DNA of 64,000 bases from Gyromitra esculenta. Lineage: Eukaryota; Ascomycota; Pezizomycetes; Pezizales; Discinaceae. The position numbers and the translations under genes were made by a program. Positions 11,448-22,748 of this stretch are shown piece by piece (the stretch's first letter is position 1; every line of letters begins with the position of its first letter). The stretch is from NCBI GenBank assembly GCA_038503075.1, contig JBCAML010000020.1:992001-1056000 (forward strand), read 5' to 3'. Below the pieces are notes generated by a model. The model was not told the origin of the DNA and did no database searches. It worked only from the letters and a program-made list of their open reading frames with translations.

Positions 11448-12053
11448 CTACTGCGCCCCAACAGGCATGCCATATACCCTCGTTGCAACCATCCTCAAAT
11501 TTTCCAGTATGTTCGGATCCCCGTATTTCTCAATGATAGCCCTTTCCTCCATGGGACGATAGATGCACGCATCCTCGGATTGATTACTTGCCACATCGAA
11601 GACGCCCTTCTTGTCGCACCCGTCTGGCAATACCCCCCTTTCCTCTGCAAAACCCAGAAATTCCATGAAATACAGAACAGAGAGTTCAGCGGAATGGCCT
11701 ATGGGCCTCCTCTCTTCTGCCATCCGGAGACGATAGGCATCGCTGACAGCTTTGTAGCATGTTATCTCGGGGAGACTGGAGAGCCAGGCCTTGGCATCCC
11801 CTGTGTTATAGGGACTACTGGTGTTGGTAAAGTTCTGGTGACCGGTGGCGGGGCTGGGGGGTGTGGCAGCGGTTCTGGCGCAGGTTCTTCTGTGAACAGT
11901 CCAATCGGCGACTTGACACTCACGGGAGCAGTATGATGCGGTCCTGCATCCGGCACATCTGCTGAGCGGAGCGTGAAGTTCAGCAGCGGTTCTGGCGCAG
12001 GTGTCCAAATTACAGCGAGCGGAATCTGGGGGTGCATGTGCGGGCTCAGTCAT
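11448..12053 (-). CDS. MYND zinc-finger protein, paralogue 1
   Basis: An intact single-exon gene for 201 residues. The N-terminal MYND finger spans residues 14-58: Cys14, Cys19, Cys33, Cys36, Cys42, Cys46, His54 and Cys58. The first pair is spaced CX4C instead of the usual CX2C. After a Ser/Thr/Pro linker comes the C-terminal domain shared by the cluster: AWLSSLPE, then CYKAVSDAYRLR, GVLPDG, DACIY and VATRVYG near the end. MYND fingers usually bind proline-rich partner peptides; no SET or other catalytic domain is present, so an adaptor role is an inference. The long antisense frame across this gene (11274-11936) is a shadow. Confidence 0.82.
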   Translation of the reverse strand: MTEPAHAPPDSARCNLDTCARTAAELHAPLSRCAGCRTASYCSRECQVADWTVHRRTCARTAATPPSPATGHQNFTNTSSPYNTGDAKAWLSSLPEITCYKAVSDAYRLRMAEERRPIGHSAELSVLYFMEFLGFAEERGVLPDGCDKKGVFDVASNQSEDACIYRPMEERAIIEKYGDPNILENLRMVATRVYGMPVGAQ

Positions 12054-12531
12054 ATTTGCGGCTTCACCGGCTAAGAAGGTATTGACTGGGACTGAGGTTA
12101 TTTGGGGCTCCGTTTCGTATCACTTAAGTGACAGGGCTTGCTTTCTTGCTTTCTTGATGTTGACGGCACGGCTGAGAACCCAAAGAGGTGTGTAATCCCA
12201 GCAACTACAGAAGGAGCACGGGTGGAGATAGCGATAAAGGATAGATTTCTTTTTGCGGTTCTGATCTAGGTGCGATCTGGAGGATAATGGGACGGGAACG
12301 AGAGTTTCGTGGAGAAGGTGGTGGGCATAAGTGAATAGATGTTACACGTTGGCGATGTTCCCCGCCCCTACGATCGAGAATGTGGCCGCGGAACAGGAGG
12401 AAGAGAGGGCACATACCCTGACAAAGTATCGCCAGGTCGGGGAACGACCAATTAGCTGGTTACACTCGACAGCCACGAAATAGCATGAAGTCTAGGAATG
12501 ATAGAGATGAGATAAAGGGGGTGATATAACG
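12054..12531. other. Intergenic, upstream of MYND paralogue 1
   Basis: The promoter side of the minus-strand MYND gene. No convincing reading frame or distinct motif. Confidence 0.45.
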
Positions 12532-12668
12532 TATTCGGGGCAGGCATGAAGAACCTGAGCATAACTTTTGCTGGTAGCGATTTTTGATTCGTCCCCAGCT
12601 AGCACATCGACGGATTAGTTGGTCAACTCGCATTTGAATGTTCAGGTTCTTCATGCTTGCCCCGAGTA
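12532..12668. mobile_element. Palindromic mini-element, family A copy 4 (137 bp)
   Basis: Left end TATTCGGGGCAGGCATGAAG followed by AACCTGAGCAT; right end ATGTTCAGGTTCTTCATGCT followed by TGCCCCGAGTA. The arms have drifted together at one position (CCTGA against TCAGG), so the hairpin is kept. Non-coding. Confidence 0.85.
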
Positions 12669-15180
12669 CTCCTGACCAGATCTCTAGAGTGATCTGATAA
12701 TTGGTGAGAGGTGGAGTTCTGTAATAGTGAGTGTTTGACTGATTCTCTGTTTTTTGTGGACAAAACATGACTCAGGCGGTAATTAATATCTAGAGTGAGT
12801 GGGCTGTGACAACAGAAACCATGATTCAGCATATTCCCAGCTGGAAATAATTTTTGGGTAAGGAGCAAATAGATACTAACAGCATTCGGTCTGGGCAAGC
12901 GGACCGAAACCCACCACCAAGAAGAGACCTCCTTTGTGTGTTGGCGTTGGCATTCCGATTCGACCCTTTGAGACGTTAGTTATTGTCTGAAATTTACTCC
13001 AGGGATAAGTAAGACCTCGATCGCGACGCCAATAAAAAACAACACCCTCCTAGCTACACACTCTCCGCGATGACGGATGACATATGGGATATCAAATATT
13101 GTATTTGGAAAGTTTTTGGGAATGTAGGCTGTAGTAGTTGACTTAAGATTTTTTAGGTACCTTGCTGCACTCTAGCCATCCGAGTATGTATTGATAACCT
13201 CCAAGTGCTACAAAAACATACTAAATATTAGTCCTCGAGTCATAGAAAGTGGTTCGGTGACGGTTGCTATGATAGACCCATCGTACCTCACTGTGAGGCT
13301 TGATTTGGGGAGCTACGATTTCAGTCTCACAGAACGTTGTTTGGTTAATATCTGGAGGGATAAACAATGATGCTGTGACATCCGGAATAGCTAAAACGGT
13401 GAACCAATAAGAAGAGCATCACGTGATACTCTAACGGGCCAATTATAAGCAGCGCTAAGGAAGAAACAGCCAAGACTCCTCGAGAGCAGGTGTCCCTTAG
13501 ATTCATTCGGAGCATGATAGATGTGTTTTGGATGTACGAGGGCTATGTTAAAGTAACGCAACTAGACTATTTCTTTACGATATGGACATACTTGTCTCAA
13601 GATCAAACGGAAAGTATAAAAAGAAATTCGCGAGGAAACAGCAACAACAATTTGCAATCCTTCTACGGGATAGTGTGGTACGTTAATTTTGCCAAATTTA
13701 TATCACTCGGAATACTCTCTGCCTTACCCTGAAGATTCTAGGATAGCAATTTTAGGTATCAGTCATGCAGGTAACAAGATAGCCATCTAATAAAGGTTCG
13801 ATTATTGCAATTGCGACAAAGTCAATTGTCTTAATTATTGCTTGGCCAAAGCATGGTGGTTCTTATTGGCTTCATGGGTAGTCACTCGCAGGTATTTCTA
13901 TTAGTATAACTTACCTGGGCTTGGCTGAAATTATAACTTTAATTACCCTGAGAGGCTGGAACGGTAGCAAAAGTTGAGATACGAAATTACAAAGTATTTG
14001 ACGTATAGATGGAAGTGGGGGTTGAGATAAAAGAAGCTGTTTTACGTATGAGGTTAGAAATATCGGACGATTACCCGGCGAGACTAAGCAACCATAGCAG
14101 ATGTTTTAATTGTTTGGGTGTTGCAGTTTCGGGGGTACGCTGGCAGGATTTAAAATACACTTTCCAGTCCGTGCGGGGAATCTTTGGATAGCAACGTATT
14201 GATATTCGGCTATTGGAATTCTTGCGATTGGATGGTATTTCTCCAACCACAAAAATACAAGGATGATTGGTATTTTTCGGAAAAATGTGAACATTAAAAA
14301 TTCACCCTAACTCGCCCCAGTTCAGCTCGTCTCGTCCGAGATCTGGGGGAAGACTATATTAGTCCATAAGCGCTACGAGAATGAGTAGAAGAACCTAAGA
14401 GTCGTCATCACGCTAGAGGAGCTGGCTTTGGGCTTTAGGGTGCCAGCATTCTTGGGGGTGTGATATCCTTGGAATAGATTTTGATATCGTGCTCACCATG
14501 CCTACTCTGATGGTTATTTCTGCTCACGAGAGAATAAATATATATTGAAAGACGAGAAATAATAATCATTCGATAAGAAATAGGGGCATAGGATTTGGGG
14601 TAGTTGCTGGGTGCGTTGTCAGGCTACGCCGTCGCGTTCATTTGGCCACGGTGCCAAGAGCTTCTGATTCTCGAATAATGGTTGGGTAGAAACTCACGAT
14701 GATGGCGCTAGACATATAGGCGAGGATCGATCGAGATGGAAGATTTGAGGGTTGGGGTAGACATCAATCTTATCAGATCGATCCAATATGGGTGTGATTA
14801 GCGTTCAACCCAGGAGGAGGATAAATCGATGACAAATATCTAGTCTCGTGGCCAGACCTGACTTGCTAGCAGTTATTCAGTGACCGATAGGTGCTGATTA
14901 TGCTATCAATTATTTTGGATTTTTATGGTTAGTCTATGTTGATGTACTGTCGTTCTCAGTACTTCCTAGAAGGAAGTTGAACTGCTTAACAATTTCAGCA
15001 GGCTACTAGTACCATCTTATTCTCTGTAATTTCCCGACAGCTAGATTTTTCCCACTGGTACCCAGTTGGAAAGTAACTAATAAAATCAAGAGATTGTTTT
15101 CGAACACTATAGTGTATCTAACAGAGTATTTGCCTTTGAAGCGATTTGCCAACACCTTTCGCTTACTATACCCCTACAAT
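12669..15180. other. Gene-free intergenic DNA
   Basis: Short frames only (the longest about 91 codons at 12623-12898, overlapping the mini-element). No domain, tRNA or further repeat copy recognised. The right end is the 3' flank of MYND paralogue 2. Confidence 0.45.
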
Positions 15181-16203
15181 CTAACCCCACCATCCCCTCG
15201 AACCGGGTAGCCCCTCAAAGTATTGCAACGTCGAAGGAAACAATACACACCCATAAACTTTATCCGCGACCAACCGCAAAACCTCCAAAACCATAAAAGA
15301 AGCTGAATCTTTGTGTTTATCCAAGAGATAGCCCCCATCCACCGCATGCCAGATGCAAGCTTTCCCTGCCCCATCCTGCGCAACCTGTTGGCACGCTGCA
15401 ATTCTCTTGGGTGACCATGAATCTGGCAATATCCTCTTCTGCCTCGCTAGTTCGAGGAAATGCATGAAGTGCGCCATTGGGCAGGTTTTGGTGTATACGG
15501 ATCCAGCTTCGATTTCGCCTGTTCGTGCGTAATTATCTTCGACGCGAAGACGATAAACATCAATGATGGCATGATAACAATCTAATTCGGGAAGTTCTGC
15601 GAGCCATAAATTGATGTCGGTCAAATCTATAAGGTCCTCTGGAGGAGCAACAGAGGGGGCTCTTTCCACAGCCAGTGTTTTGAGGATGTCCCCTAAGTCA
15701 TGAGAGTCTGTATCACTCGGCCATTGACTGGAATAACGATCCCCCCCGGCCATCCGTGAGTCGTTGGATTCTTCAGTATCTTGGTTGGAATTTTCGTTGG
15801 CGGAAATAGCACTAGAAGGATTTGTGGTGCCTCCGTCTTCAAATTCAGTTTCGGCGGACGACAAGTACTCTGGCGAGAGGGCTGAAATGGTATTCGGATT
15901 AGTGGTAGCACTAGCTACATTACTACAGGAGTAATTTATCTCAAGGCCTGTAGAACTGCGTTCATCAGTTGGAGTGACCGCTATATAATTTCTTCGGGTA
16001 GCGGTGATGGAGACGAATATTTGGTCGCAGTACCCTCGGTGGCCCACCCAATCAACAAGCTCGCATCCGTGAGAGCAGTAACTGACAGATCTACACTTAG
16101 GACATCTATAGAGGGGGGTGATGAGTTCGGGGCCTGTTATCCCGCAGGTATTGCAGTGGTGAGGGTCATCCGGCCTACCAGTAATGGAATAGGCTAATGG
16201 CAT
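15181..16203 (-). CDS. MYND zinc-finger protein, paralogue 2 (long linker)
   Basis: An intact single-exon gene for 340 residues, the longest of the family. It has a textbook MYND finger at residues 17-59: Cys17, Cys20, Cys34, Cys37, Cys43, Cys47, His55 and Cys59. A Ser/Asn/Thr-rich, probably disordered linker of about 145 residues follows, then the shared C-terminal domain (LWLAELPELDCYHAIIDVYR, LARQKRILPDSW, KACIW, LVADKVYG). Paralogue 3 lies 646 bp upstream in the same orientation, consistent with tandem duplication. No enzyme domain is visible; the biological role is unknown. Confidence 0.85.
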   Translation of the reverse strand: MPLAYSITGRPDDPHHCNTCGITGPELITPLYRCPKCRSVSYCSHGCELVDWVGHRGYCDQIFVSITATRRNYIAVTPTDERSSTGLEINYSCSNVASATTNPNTISALSPEYLSSAETEFEDGGTTNPSSAISANENSNQDTEESNDSRMAGGDRYSSQWPSDTDSHDLGDILKTLAVERAPSVAPPEDLIDLTDINLWLAELPELDCYHAIIDVYRLRVEDNYARTGEIEAGSVYTKTCPMAHFMHFLELARQKRILPDSWSPKRIAACQQVAQDGAGKACIWHAVDGGYLLDKHKDSASFMVLEVLRLVADKVYGCVLFPSTLQYFEGLPGSRGWWG

Positions 16204-16849
16204 CTTGTTGGTGGTTCTAGACTAAGAGCTGAAATAGAGGACTGGCACTGCCGATAGTTGAGATGAACTGACAGATGGGCGGTGGTGGTGGTGGTGGGAT
16301 AGTTGAGTGGTGACCGAAAGGGGGTGTTCCGTATGTTAGGAGTGGGTGTTGCGAGCCATAACCTGTGAGTCTTGGCAATAAACTACATTAATGCAGTCTG
16401 AGATGCATTTTTTGAATTGCGGCAGTTGCGGCAGTCGGCGGAACACTTGATGGATTGCTTTCCACTAACTATGTGTATATTTAAATGTCGCCGGAATATC
16501 TTGAAATGGAAACCATACATGTATTTAAGTCGTGCTAATACACGCAGATATGTAACTTAAAAAAGGCTTTGGTGTATTCGATTTCCTGGGCGATTCTAGA
16601 AGATACATGCACCTCTATTTCAAAATATTACCCGCTTGCTGTGCGGATGGGTTTCTGCGGGTTTGTCGTTGGAGTGGCCTGAGACAGGATAGGGGACTGG
16701 GCGGATGTTCGATACACGTACGAAGTAAAGAGTCGTGACTGCTCATCCCCTTAGAGCAATATGCAACTTTAAACTCCTTTCGAGTGGAGACAAATTTTCG
16801 TAAATACACTGCTGCCTGCAGATGATATCAAGATACAATTCTCACATCT
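16204..16849. other. Spacer between MYND paralogues 2 and 3
   Basis: Holds the paralogue 2 promoter (near the start, a GGT/GGTGGT-rich run at about 16272-16300) and the 3' end of paralogue 3. TACATGTA occurs at 16516-16523. No further gene seen. Confidence 0.5.
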
Positions 16850-17521
16850 TCAGCCCCACAACCAAGCCAGCCCTCTCGCAATCAAACCTTTCTTCACGGG
16901 CGCCTCAGTGAACCGCAATGCCGAGAACTCAACCACTCGCCCATAAGCCCTATCAGCCACCATCCTCAGTGAATTCACCATTAACGGAGTTCCCCATTTT
17001 TCCAGCATGTCTTCGTTCTTAATGGCATGCAAAATACACGCATCACTCTTCTCATCCAGTGCGATTTCTAGACAATTCGCTGTTTTTGCGGCGGTCCAAT
17101 CATTCGGTAATCCTCCCATTTTGACCGCCATCTCTAGGTAGCAATTGAAATGCTGTAGCGGGAAATCTTTCGCATATAATGTGCCAATCTCAACTCTCTT
17201 GGAAAGCAGAAACTTGTCTTCGATACGAAGACGATACGCATCAATGACGGCTTCATAGCGGATAAAGTCTGGAAGGGAGGAGAGCCAGCCTTTGCTGTCC
17301 GTCATGGCTAGGAGATCTTGGTGTGTGGAGGTAGGCCCGGGTTTGCAGCAACTCTTTCTGTGGCGTCTCCAGTCGGTAATCATACACTCACGAGTGCAGT
17401 AATTTGCGGTTCTGCATCTGGCACATTTACGAAGCGCGGGGACCTGAGAAGAGGTTTTAGAGCAGTTGTTACAGCGCGAGCGCTGAGGAGAGCCATTAAG
17501 GTCCTCGGCAAAAGACATCAT
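16850..17521 (-). CDS. MYND zinc-finger protein, paralogue 3
   Basis: An intact single-exon gene for 223 residues. The MYND finger at residues 17-58 has all eight ligands (Cys17, Cys20, Cys33, Cys36, Cys42, Cys46, His54, Cys58). The linker is short (about 25 residues), followed by the shared C-terminal domain: GWLSSLPDFIRYEAVIDAYR, then MGGLPNDW, SDACILHAI and MVADRAYG. Two methionines start the protein; the first is used here. It is the nearest neighbour of paralogue 2, on the same strand. Function unknown; a protein-protein adaptor role is inferred only from the MYND fold. Confidence 0.85.
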   Translation of the reverse strand: MMSFAEDLNGSPQRSRCNNCSKTSSQVPALRKCARCRTANYCTRECMITDWRRHRKSCCKPGPTSTHQDLLAMTDSKGWLSSLPDFIRYEAVIDAYRLRIEDKFLLSKRVEIGTLYAKDFPLQHFNCYLEMAVKMGGLPNDWTAAKTANCLEIALDEKSDACILHAIKNEDMLEKWGTPLMVNSLRMVADRAYGRVVEFSALRFTEAPVKKGLIARGLAWLWG

Positions 17522-18202
17522 CTCTTTGGGTGTAAGGCTGATGGGAGGAAAGTGATGGTGGTGCTGTTGATATAGAAGCGCATATAGGGATGGGCAGAGA
17601 TGACGTTACGCAGGCCTCGTATGTGGGAATATGCCTGATCGGAAAATTATTCTATGGGATCCATCCGATTTTAACGGGAAGTATGATATTCTAAACTCGA
17701 ACGTTAATATAAGAAAAAACAGTTTGTAAATACTGGAAGCTTATATGAAGATATTTGTGTATACCATAAATTACACATAAGGAGGGAGAGCCCCGCAGTG
17801 GCCGAATATAAATGACTTGTCTGCCTTCTTGTTTTCACTCGTTCCTGTTTTAAGTTTCGTTTTTGGGGCCTTTTATACATGGCTTGAAACATCTTTTTTT
17901 TCTTTGTTTCCTCCGCTATGCGGGGAACGAAAACCAAGCAATACCCCTCGTGGAAACACTAGAGAGTCAACAATAATGAAACATCCTTCACTAAATATAC
18001 ATATACTTATCCGGAGCTATGATATTGTTGTATCGACTGGTTTTCGCCGACGAGCAGGTCATGAACAACATAAGTTACAGGAGACAAAATCAGTTCACGC
18101 TAAATTAAGTGATATTTCAACCAGAATATGCAGCCAAGCTTATTTTTGTTTAAAAAAAAAAAAAAACACTCCACACTTCTCCATTTGGATTCGTTATTCG
18201 TG
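17522..18202. other. Intergenic with a poly-A run
   Basis: Upstream of MYND paralogue 3 and downstream of the hypothetical gene at 18203. It includes a run of about 15 A at 18152-18166. A plus-strand frame at 17817-18377 is open but shows no protein-like features. Confidence 0.4.
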
Positions 18203-18700
18203 TTATCCCATTCTTTTAGCGGCGTCCTTAACCCAAACCACACTCGCAGACCCCTCCAGGTCTGGAAAAACCCAGCCCCCTTTCCAATTTCTGCTATTAA
18301 CAAGCCCTTTCCCCGCAGAGAGGCCATTGACAAAGATGTCGATGAGCGGGAAATCTGTCTCCCAGACCGCCTTGTGAAAAGAAAGCCTAGCAAAAACTTT
18401 CTGAATTTCGGACGAAATTTCCGTACACAAAACTCGATCTTCTTCCAAGGGGTTTTGGTCGCAATGATGATATTCAACTGTGTGTTGGAATATCCCCTTT
18501 TCAAGCAGTCCCGGACAGAGCTTTTCGAGATGCTGGAGATTCGACTCGACATTTTGACACGCAGATATGATGTTTGCGCGCGCCCGTTTTTGGAGTGGGC
18601 TAAGCCGCTGCCATCTACCATGAGATTTAGAGCTCAGTGTATGTAACACATGAACGGAAGTACGGAGGAGCTTGAGCTGAGTCGAAATATCTATTGACAT
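18203..18700 (-). CDS. Hypothetical protein, 165 residues
   Basis: Not recognised. The minus-strand frame is open from 18805; the ATG at 18700 (MSIDISTQLKLLR...) is chosen because the upstream 35 codons look like leader sequence. The product is mostly helical in composition, with a basic patch (RWQRLSPLQKRAR) and a C-terminal segment rich in Trp and Gly (WKGGWVFPDLEG). No signal peptide or membrane segment. A plus-strand frame overlaps most of it (18128-18646); I prefer the minus strand because its composition is more protein-like, but that is a judgement by eye. It sits between two MYND genes and an NmrA-like gene, with no evident functional link. Confidence 0.4.
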   Translation of the reverse strand: MSIDISTQLKLLRTSVHVLHTLSSKSHGRWQRLSPLQKRARANIISACQNVESNLQHLEKLCPGLLEKGIFQHTVEYHHCDQNPLEEDRVLCTEISSEIQKVFARLSFHKAVWETDFPLIDIFVNGLSAGKGLVNSRNWKGGWVFPDLEGSASVVWVKDAAKRMG

Positions 18701-18805
18701 CGAGACTGAGAGTGCCCTTTTCTTTCTCGTGTGAGGTAAAATTATGTTTGGGGTTTCTGTCTGAGGTGCAAAAGGTAGTGCACTTATGTGCATAAGAATG
18801 CGCAT

Positions 18806-19521
18806 ATGAATACTGATATGTTACAGTGCGCAGCAAATCTGCTGCCTAGAGTGTTGCCTTGGCATTCTCCATCGCCAACCCTGCTACTCCTCTAACAGGT
18901 GTCATCTTCCGATTCGCAGAAATAGCTATATATGTATGCAATGCATAAGCCCTCCTCTGCGATAAATTTTAATTGGAGTTGACTCTGCCTTCCCACCCAT
19001 ACTATTTTCGTAATTTTACAATTAGCCTTAGCCCGGGAGATGGGCATAAAACCCAACTTCAAGAAACTTATGACACAAACTCCCGCTTTTTAGACTTTTT
19101 GTGGAAATTAGAATTCACGTAAGACCTAATCATACAATACCATTAATACTTACGAAATCGAGTGATAGTTCATGATATTTTTTTTAGCGATAGGCCTGGC
19201 GATGAACCACCCAATCACGGAAGATAAAACATGTTTCTATGTGGCGCCATTTATTAAACTGCTCTTTCTGAGTGTTTGTATTTTGAATATCTCAATCACG
19301 TATTAGGTTTTTCCATATTCTCACTACAAATTACAACCCTATTTTAATTTGCATTTACTGCAACTTGGATGGTACTGCCGTACTTAGATCTAGGGCTATG
19401 CACATGTGTCAAGTGTTTTCTATACTTCGGGGGTTTTTTTTATCTGATCAGATTCTTTTTATTGTCTTACAACTCAATCAGCTGCAAGGTAAATGCTACC
19501 TCACATACGAGTGCACTTTAG
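18806..19521. other. Intergenic, no gene seen
   Basis: AT-rich, with T-runs at about 19177 and 19434. It is the 3' flank of the NmrA-like gene and the promoter side of the hypothetical gene. Nothing else supportable. Confidence 0.45.
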
Positions 19522-20451
19522 CTAATCCGTAGCTGTCTTCTTTTCCTCCCAGAACCTCACCGCGTCGCTAACAATCTGTTTCAAACTGACAGGCTTCAAA
19601 CCGATTTCTTTTGTATCGTTCCCGCGATTCTTCCCTGCTCCGTTTCTCCCACACACCGTTGTTAACAACGCTAGCATTGTCCCCACCACTGGCTCACCAC
19701 CTGTGGCCAACTTCACACCCTTATCGAACGCCTCCGCTCCGGTAAGATACTCCCTTGCAAAAGGTTCACCTCCCAGAACCTTCTCCGTCTCCTCGAGGAG
19801 CTCGAGCTGAGTCGCTTCAATGTCTTGAATATAGATCTTCCTATTCCTGGAAGCCTCGAGGTTGGTCACGATCCAGGCCAGCGTAGTACCAACGGTGAGC
19901 AGATTCGTTGAGCTGTAAGGAACTTCTCCTCCATCGATGAGGATAGCTTTACGGTTCGGAATATCAATCCCCCAGAAAGAGTACTCGAAGCCCCAATCCG
20001 CAAACGCCGCAGGGATGACCGTGGTGTAACTAATCTTCCCCTCTGCTCCCAATTTGTCTAGGAGAGCCTGCGTAGAGATCTTGGTCTTGAAGTACGGATG
20101 GTCTCTCTTCTCCAACAGGAAGGGATGGGCTGGGTCCACGCCATACCCGGAGGGAACGAAACGTTTTACGCCTGCTGCGATAGCGGCTTCGATATAGAGT
20201 ACTTCTTGATAAAGGACTGAGGAGCTGATGGTTGAGATGACGACATCAATACCTCTGAAGGCATCGATAAGGGCGGGGAGGGATGTGAGGTCGGCATTCA
20301 ACTTTTTGATGGTTGAAGGAAGATCAGAGAGAGATGAGGTCGAATACAGACGTGAGAGGATGGTGATATCGATATCAGGCGATTCCACGAGTGGAGGGAG
20401 GAATGAGCGAGCAACGCCGGAAACACCACCGATGAATAGTACGTTGACCAT
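19522..20451 (-). CDS. NmrA-like NAD(P)-binding protein
   Basis: An intact single-exon gene for 309 residues of the NmrA / isoflavone-reductase-like branch of atypical short-chain dehydrogenases. The N terminus is a Rossmann start (VNVLFIGGVSGVARSFLPPL); its glycine pattern departs from the usual GATGxxG. Next come the second-strand region (ITILSR), VVISTISS, the family block AAIAAGVKRFVPSGYG, and the Lys of the YFKTK stretch. The C-terminal half shows the substrate-pocket segments (AFADWGFEYSFWGI; LLTVGTTLAWIV). Some family members are redox-sensing regulators and others reduce small aromatic compounds; the sequence does not decide between them. No neighbouring biosynthetic enzyme suggests a pathway. 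Confidence 0.88.
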   Translation of the reverse strand: MVNVLFIGGVSGVARSFLPPLVESPDIDITILSRLYSTSSLSDLPSTIKKLNADLTSLPALIDAFRGIDVVISTISSSVLYQEVLYIEAAIAAGVKRFVPSGYGVDPAHPFLLEKRDHPYFKTKISTQALLDKLGAEGKISYTTVIPAAFADWGFEYSFWGIDIPNRKAILIDGGEVPYSSTNLLTVGTTLAWIVTNLEASRNRKIYIQDIEATQLELLEETEKVLGGEPFAREYLTGAEAFDKGVKLATGGEPVVGTMLALLTTVCGRNGAGKNRGNDTKEIGLKPVSLKQIVSDAVRFWEEKKTATD

Positions 20452-22748
20452 ATTTGTGAAGATATTTTATTGAAAACAGGAATCTACGCGGGTGTCGTGA
20501 AGCTGATGACTTGGCTGAAGGTAGGTTCCATTGCAATTGTGCCATCAGTCTACCTATTTATACCCATGAAACACACAGTGGATCTTAACGGACGGAGATA
20601 TCACAGTTACCGGCACTGTACGTATATAGCGTCAAGCGCAAGGATAAGTCACGTCTTCGATTTGCAGCCCCCCAAGGATTTCAAATCGCTAACATTCGTG
20701 CATAGTTGATTGATTAGCAATCCTCGGCGGGAACCTCGGCTTGATTCCTGGGTTTACTATTCAGCCTACCGATTACAAAGGTAAAGAAACAGCTAAAGCA
20801 CATCATTGAATTAATCTCAATTCGTTTGAAAGAAGATTGATGACAAAACGACATAATAGAAACATCTCGATTCGTTGGCGGTGTACATCGCGAGTGATAC
20901 ATTGTGGCTCACTCGCTTTGCCCCACTACCAAAACCTGATCTAGTTCGATAGATGAAGCCAACCCAGCACTAATATCTGACTATTTAACAAGAATCTTAC
21001 GAGAAAGGTTAGTCCGTCACCGTATCTAATTCACAAGTTACAACATATGGTAGCTATAGAAAAGATCGAGAAATGTATCATATTACCATGAATTCCTTTG
21101 AGTTCTCGGTGACGATTCTAGCAGTAAGATTGGCCACAAACCCCTTGCAATTGCTATAAGACTTTATTTTTCGATCTTTTTTTCCCCCCATATGCTATAC
21201 ATGTAGGTTCAGTAGTAGAATTAAGGTATGCCTGAACTTGCCCTCCCCTAAATTCTCTCCGTCTTGAGTTTTGACTGATACGGAACGAAGGTAACGGCCG
21301 AGAGTCCTTACTAATCTACGGTATTAAATATAGGTAATATCTATTTCCGGTACTTTCCTACATCAAGCGTTTATCCCGCGCGATTTTTCTATATATGCTG
21401 TACCACTAGCTGACCTGCTGGTCGTATTCAATTACAAATCCCCCTACAGAGTACATTTACTCGGCATTATGAGTAATGTGGCTTTTATGTAAGTGCTACA
21501 ACTCATCCGTAACCATCCGGTAGCACTGCTTTCCTGCGAGGAATTTGTCAAGATATCTACTCCCCCGAATCATCGGGGCTTGCTAGAGACATGGTATGCT
21601 AACCCCAGCTGTAAGCAAGGCAAACAGAAGCCAATGGATCGCCTCTCCTTCTATATTCAAGTTTTTACACTATTCTAAAACCTGGCAGACCTACGTTAAT
21701 CTTAAAGCCTAGATCCCAGCCTACAACATGAAGCACCTGTGACTCTAGCCAAAAGCACCATCACTATCCGACTAGCTGACCCTCAAAAAAAAACGTCTGT
21801 TATTAACAGTAATCTTGATAATATTAAAGTTCATGAAATACCGAACAGTCGAGAATTTAATATTTTGCAAGTCCACCTCAGTCCCGGGTCTCAGAAAATC
21901 GTCCCCGTCCCACCATCCCAGAAACACATCTCATCGCCGGCTGATCGCGATTTCCTTCGCCATTCTCGTGTCATCTAACACCTTTCCTACATGGAGTGTA
22001 AAAATTCAAAATGTTTCGACACTCAGAATCGACACCCGCTTATTGATTGATACCAGATAGACGTATTACCGTCTTGTTCAGTAATCTCTAGTGCTTCTCA
22101 TCCTTACATAGTCCAACCATCAGGTAAAGGTTATAGACGGTAGAAGGTCTTTCCAGAGCGACAATTTGACGCCAATATCTTCCTTCAACAGAGGAGTAGG
22201 TGTTTAAAGTCGATGCTTTCTTTGTAACTGGTCATTCAAGGAGAACTTTACAACCAGCTCATCTATTAGGGTCCACAACTTCACGAGGAGATGTTTACTA
22301 TGTAGGGTCCTTGGACTTCTGCTCTACCAAAAGTGATTGTGAACAGATTAAAACATAGAAATGCCGCAAAAATGCCAGTCTTAGAAACATTCATTGTTTT
22401 AGTTTTACACACGATAACTGGACTCATACAAACTAACCTCGTAGAATTTGTGTGGATAGCGTTCGACATGCGAACTCAGCTTCTACCAATATGTGCGTAC
22501 TCAGCATCTTGATCTAAGCCATACTAGCCTAGTCAGAAAGGACCCTTCTGGTGGCCACGTATTGGTACAAAGCCCCCGGATTCGAAGCCACAGCGCATGC
22601 AGCATCACTATACTATCTAAGTCCCCCTTCTCCTTGCTCAACACTCAAACATTCTTGCTGCAGAAACTCCACTCAAAATATCACCCTTTCCATATTCCAT
22701 CTGATCAAGCCGTCCTCGATTATGCTTCGTCCGATCACCGTATTCAGG
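20452..22748. other. Gene-free intergenic DNA
   Basis: 2.3 kb without a supportable gene. TACATGTA lies at 21198-21205. Plus-strand frames at 21739-22060 overlap in two phases and lack features. The right end is the former promoter and leader of the MYND pseudogene; a frame open from 22551 reaches its ATG but looks like leader sequence. Confidence 0.45.

Noticed and set aside
11274..11936. 220-codon plus-strand open frame
   Set aside because: It is antisense to the intact MYND paralogue 1, and its Gly/Ser-rich end mirrors the MYND codons; a shadow.
18128..18646. 172-codon plus-strand open frame
   Set aside because: Overlaps the minus-strand hypothetical gene, begins in a poly-A run (KKKKK) and has a less protein-like composition. 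Not certain, but the weaker of the two.
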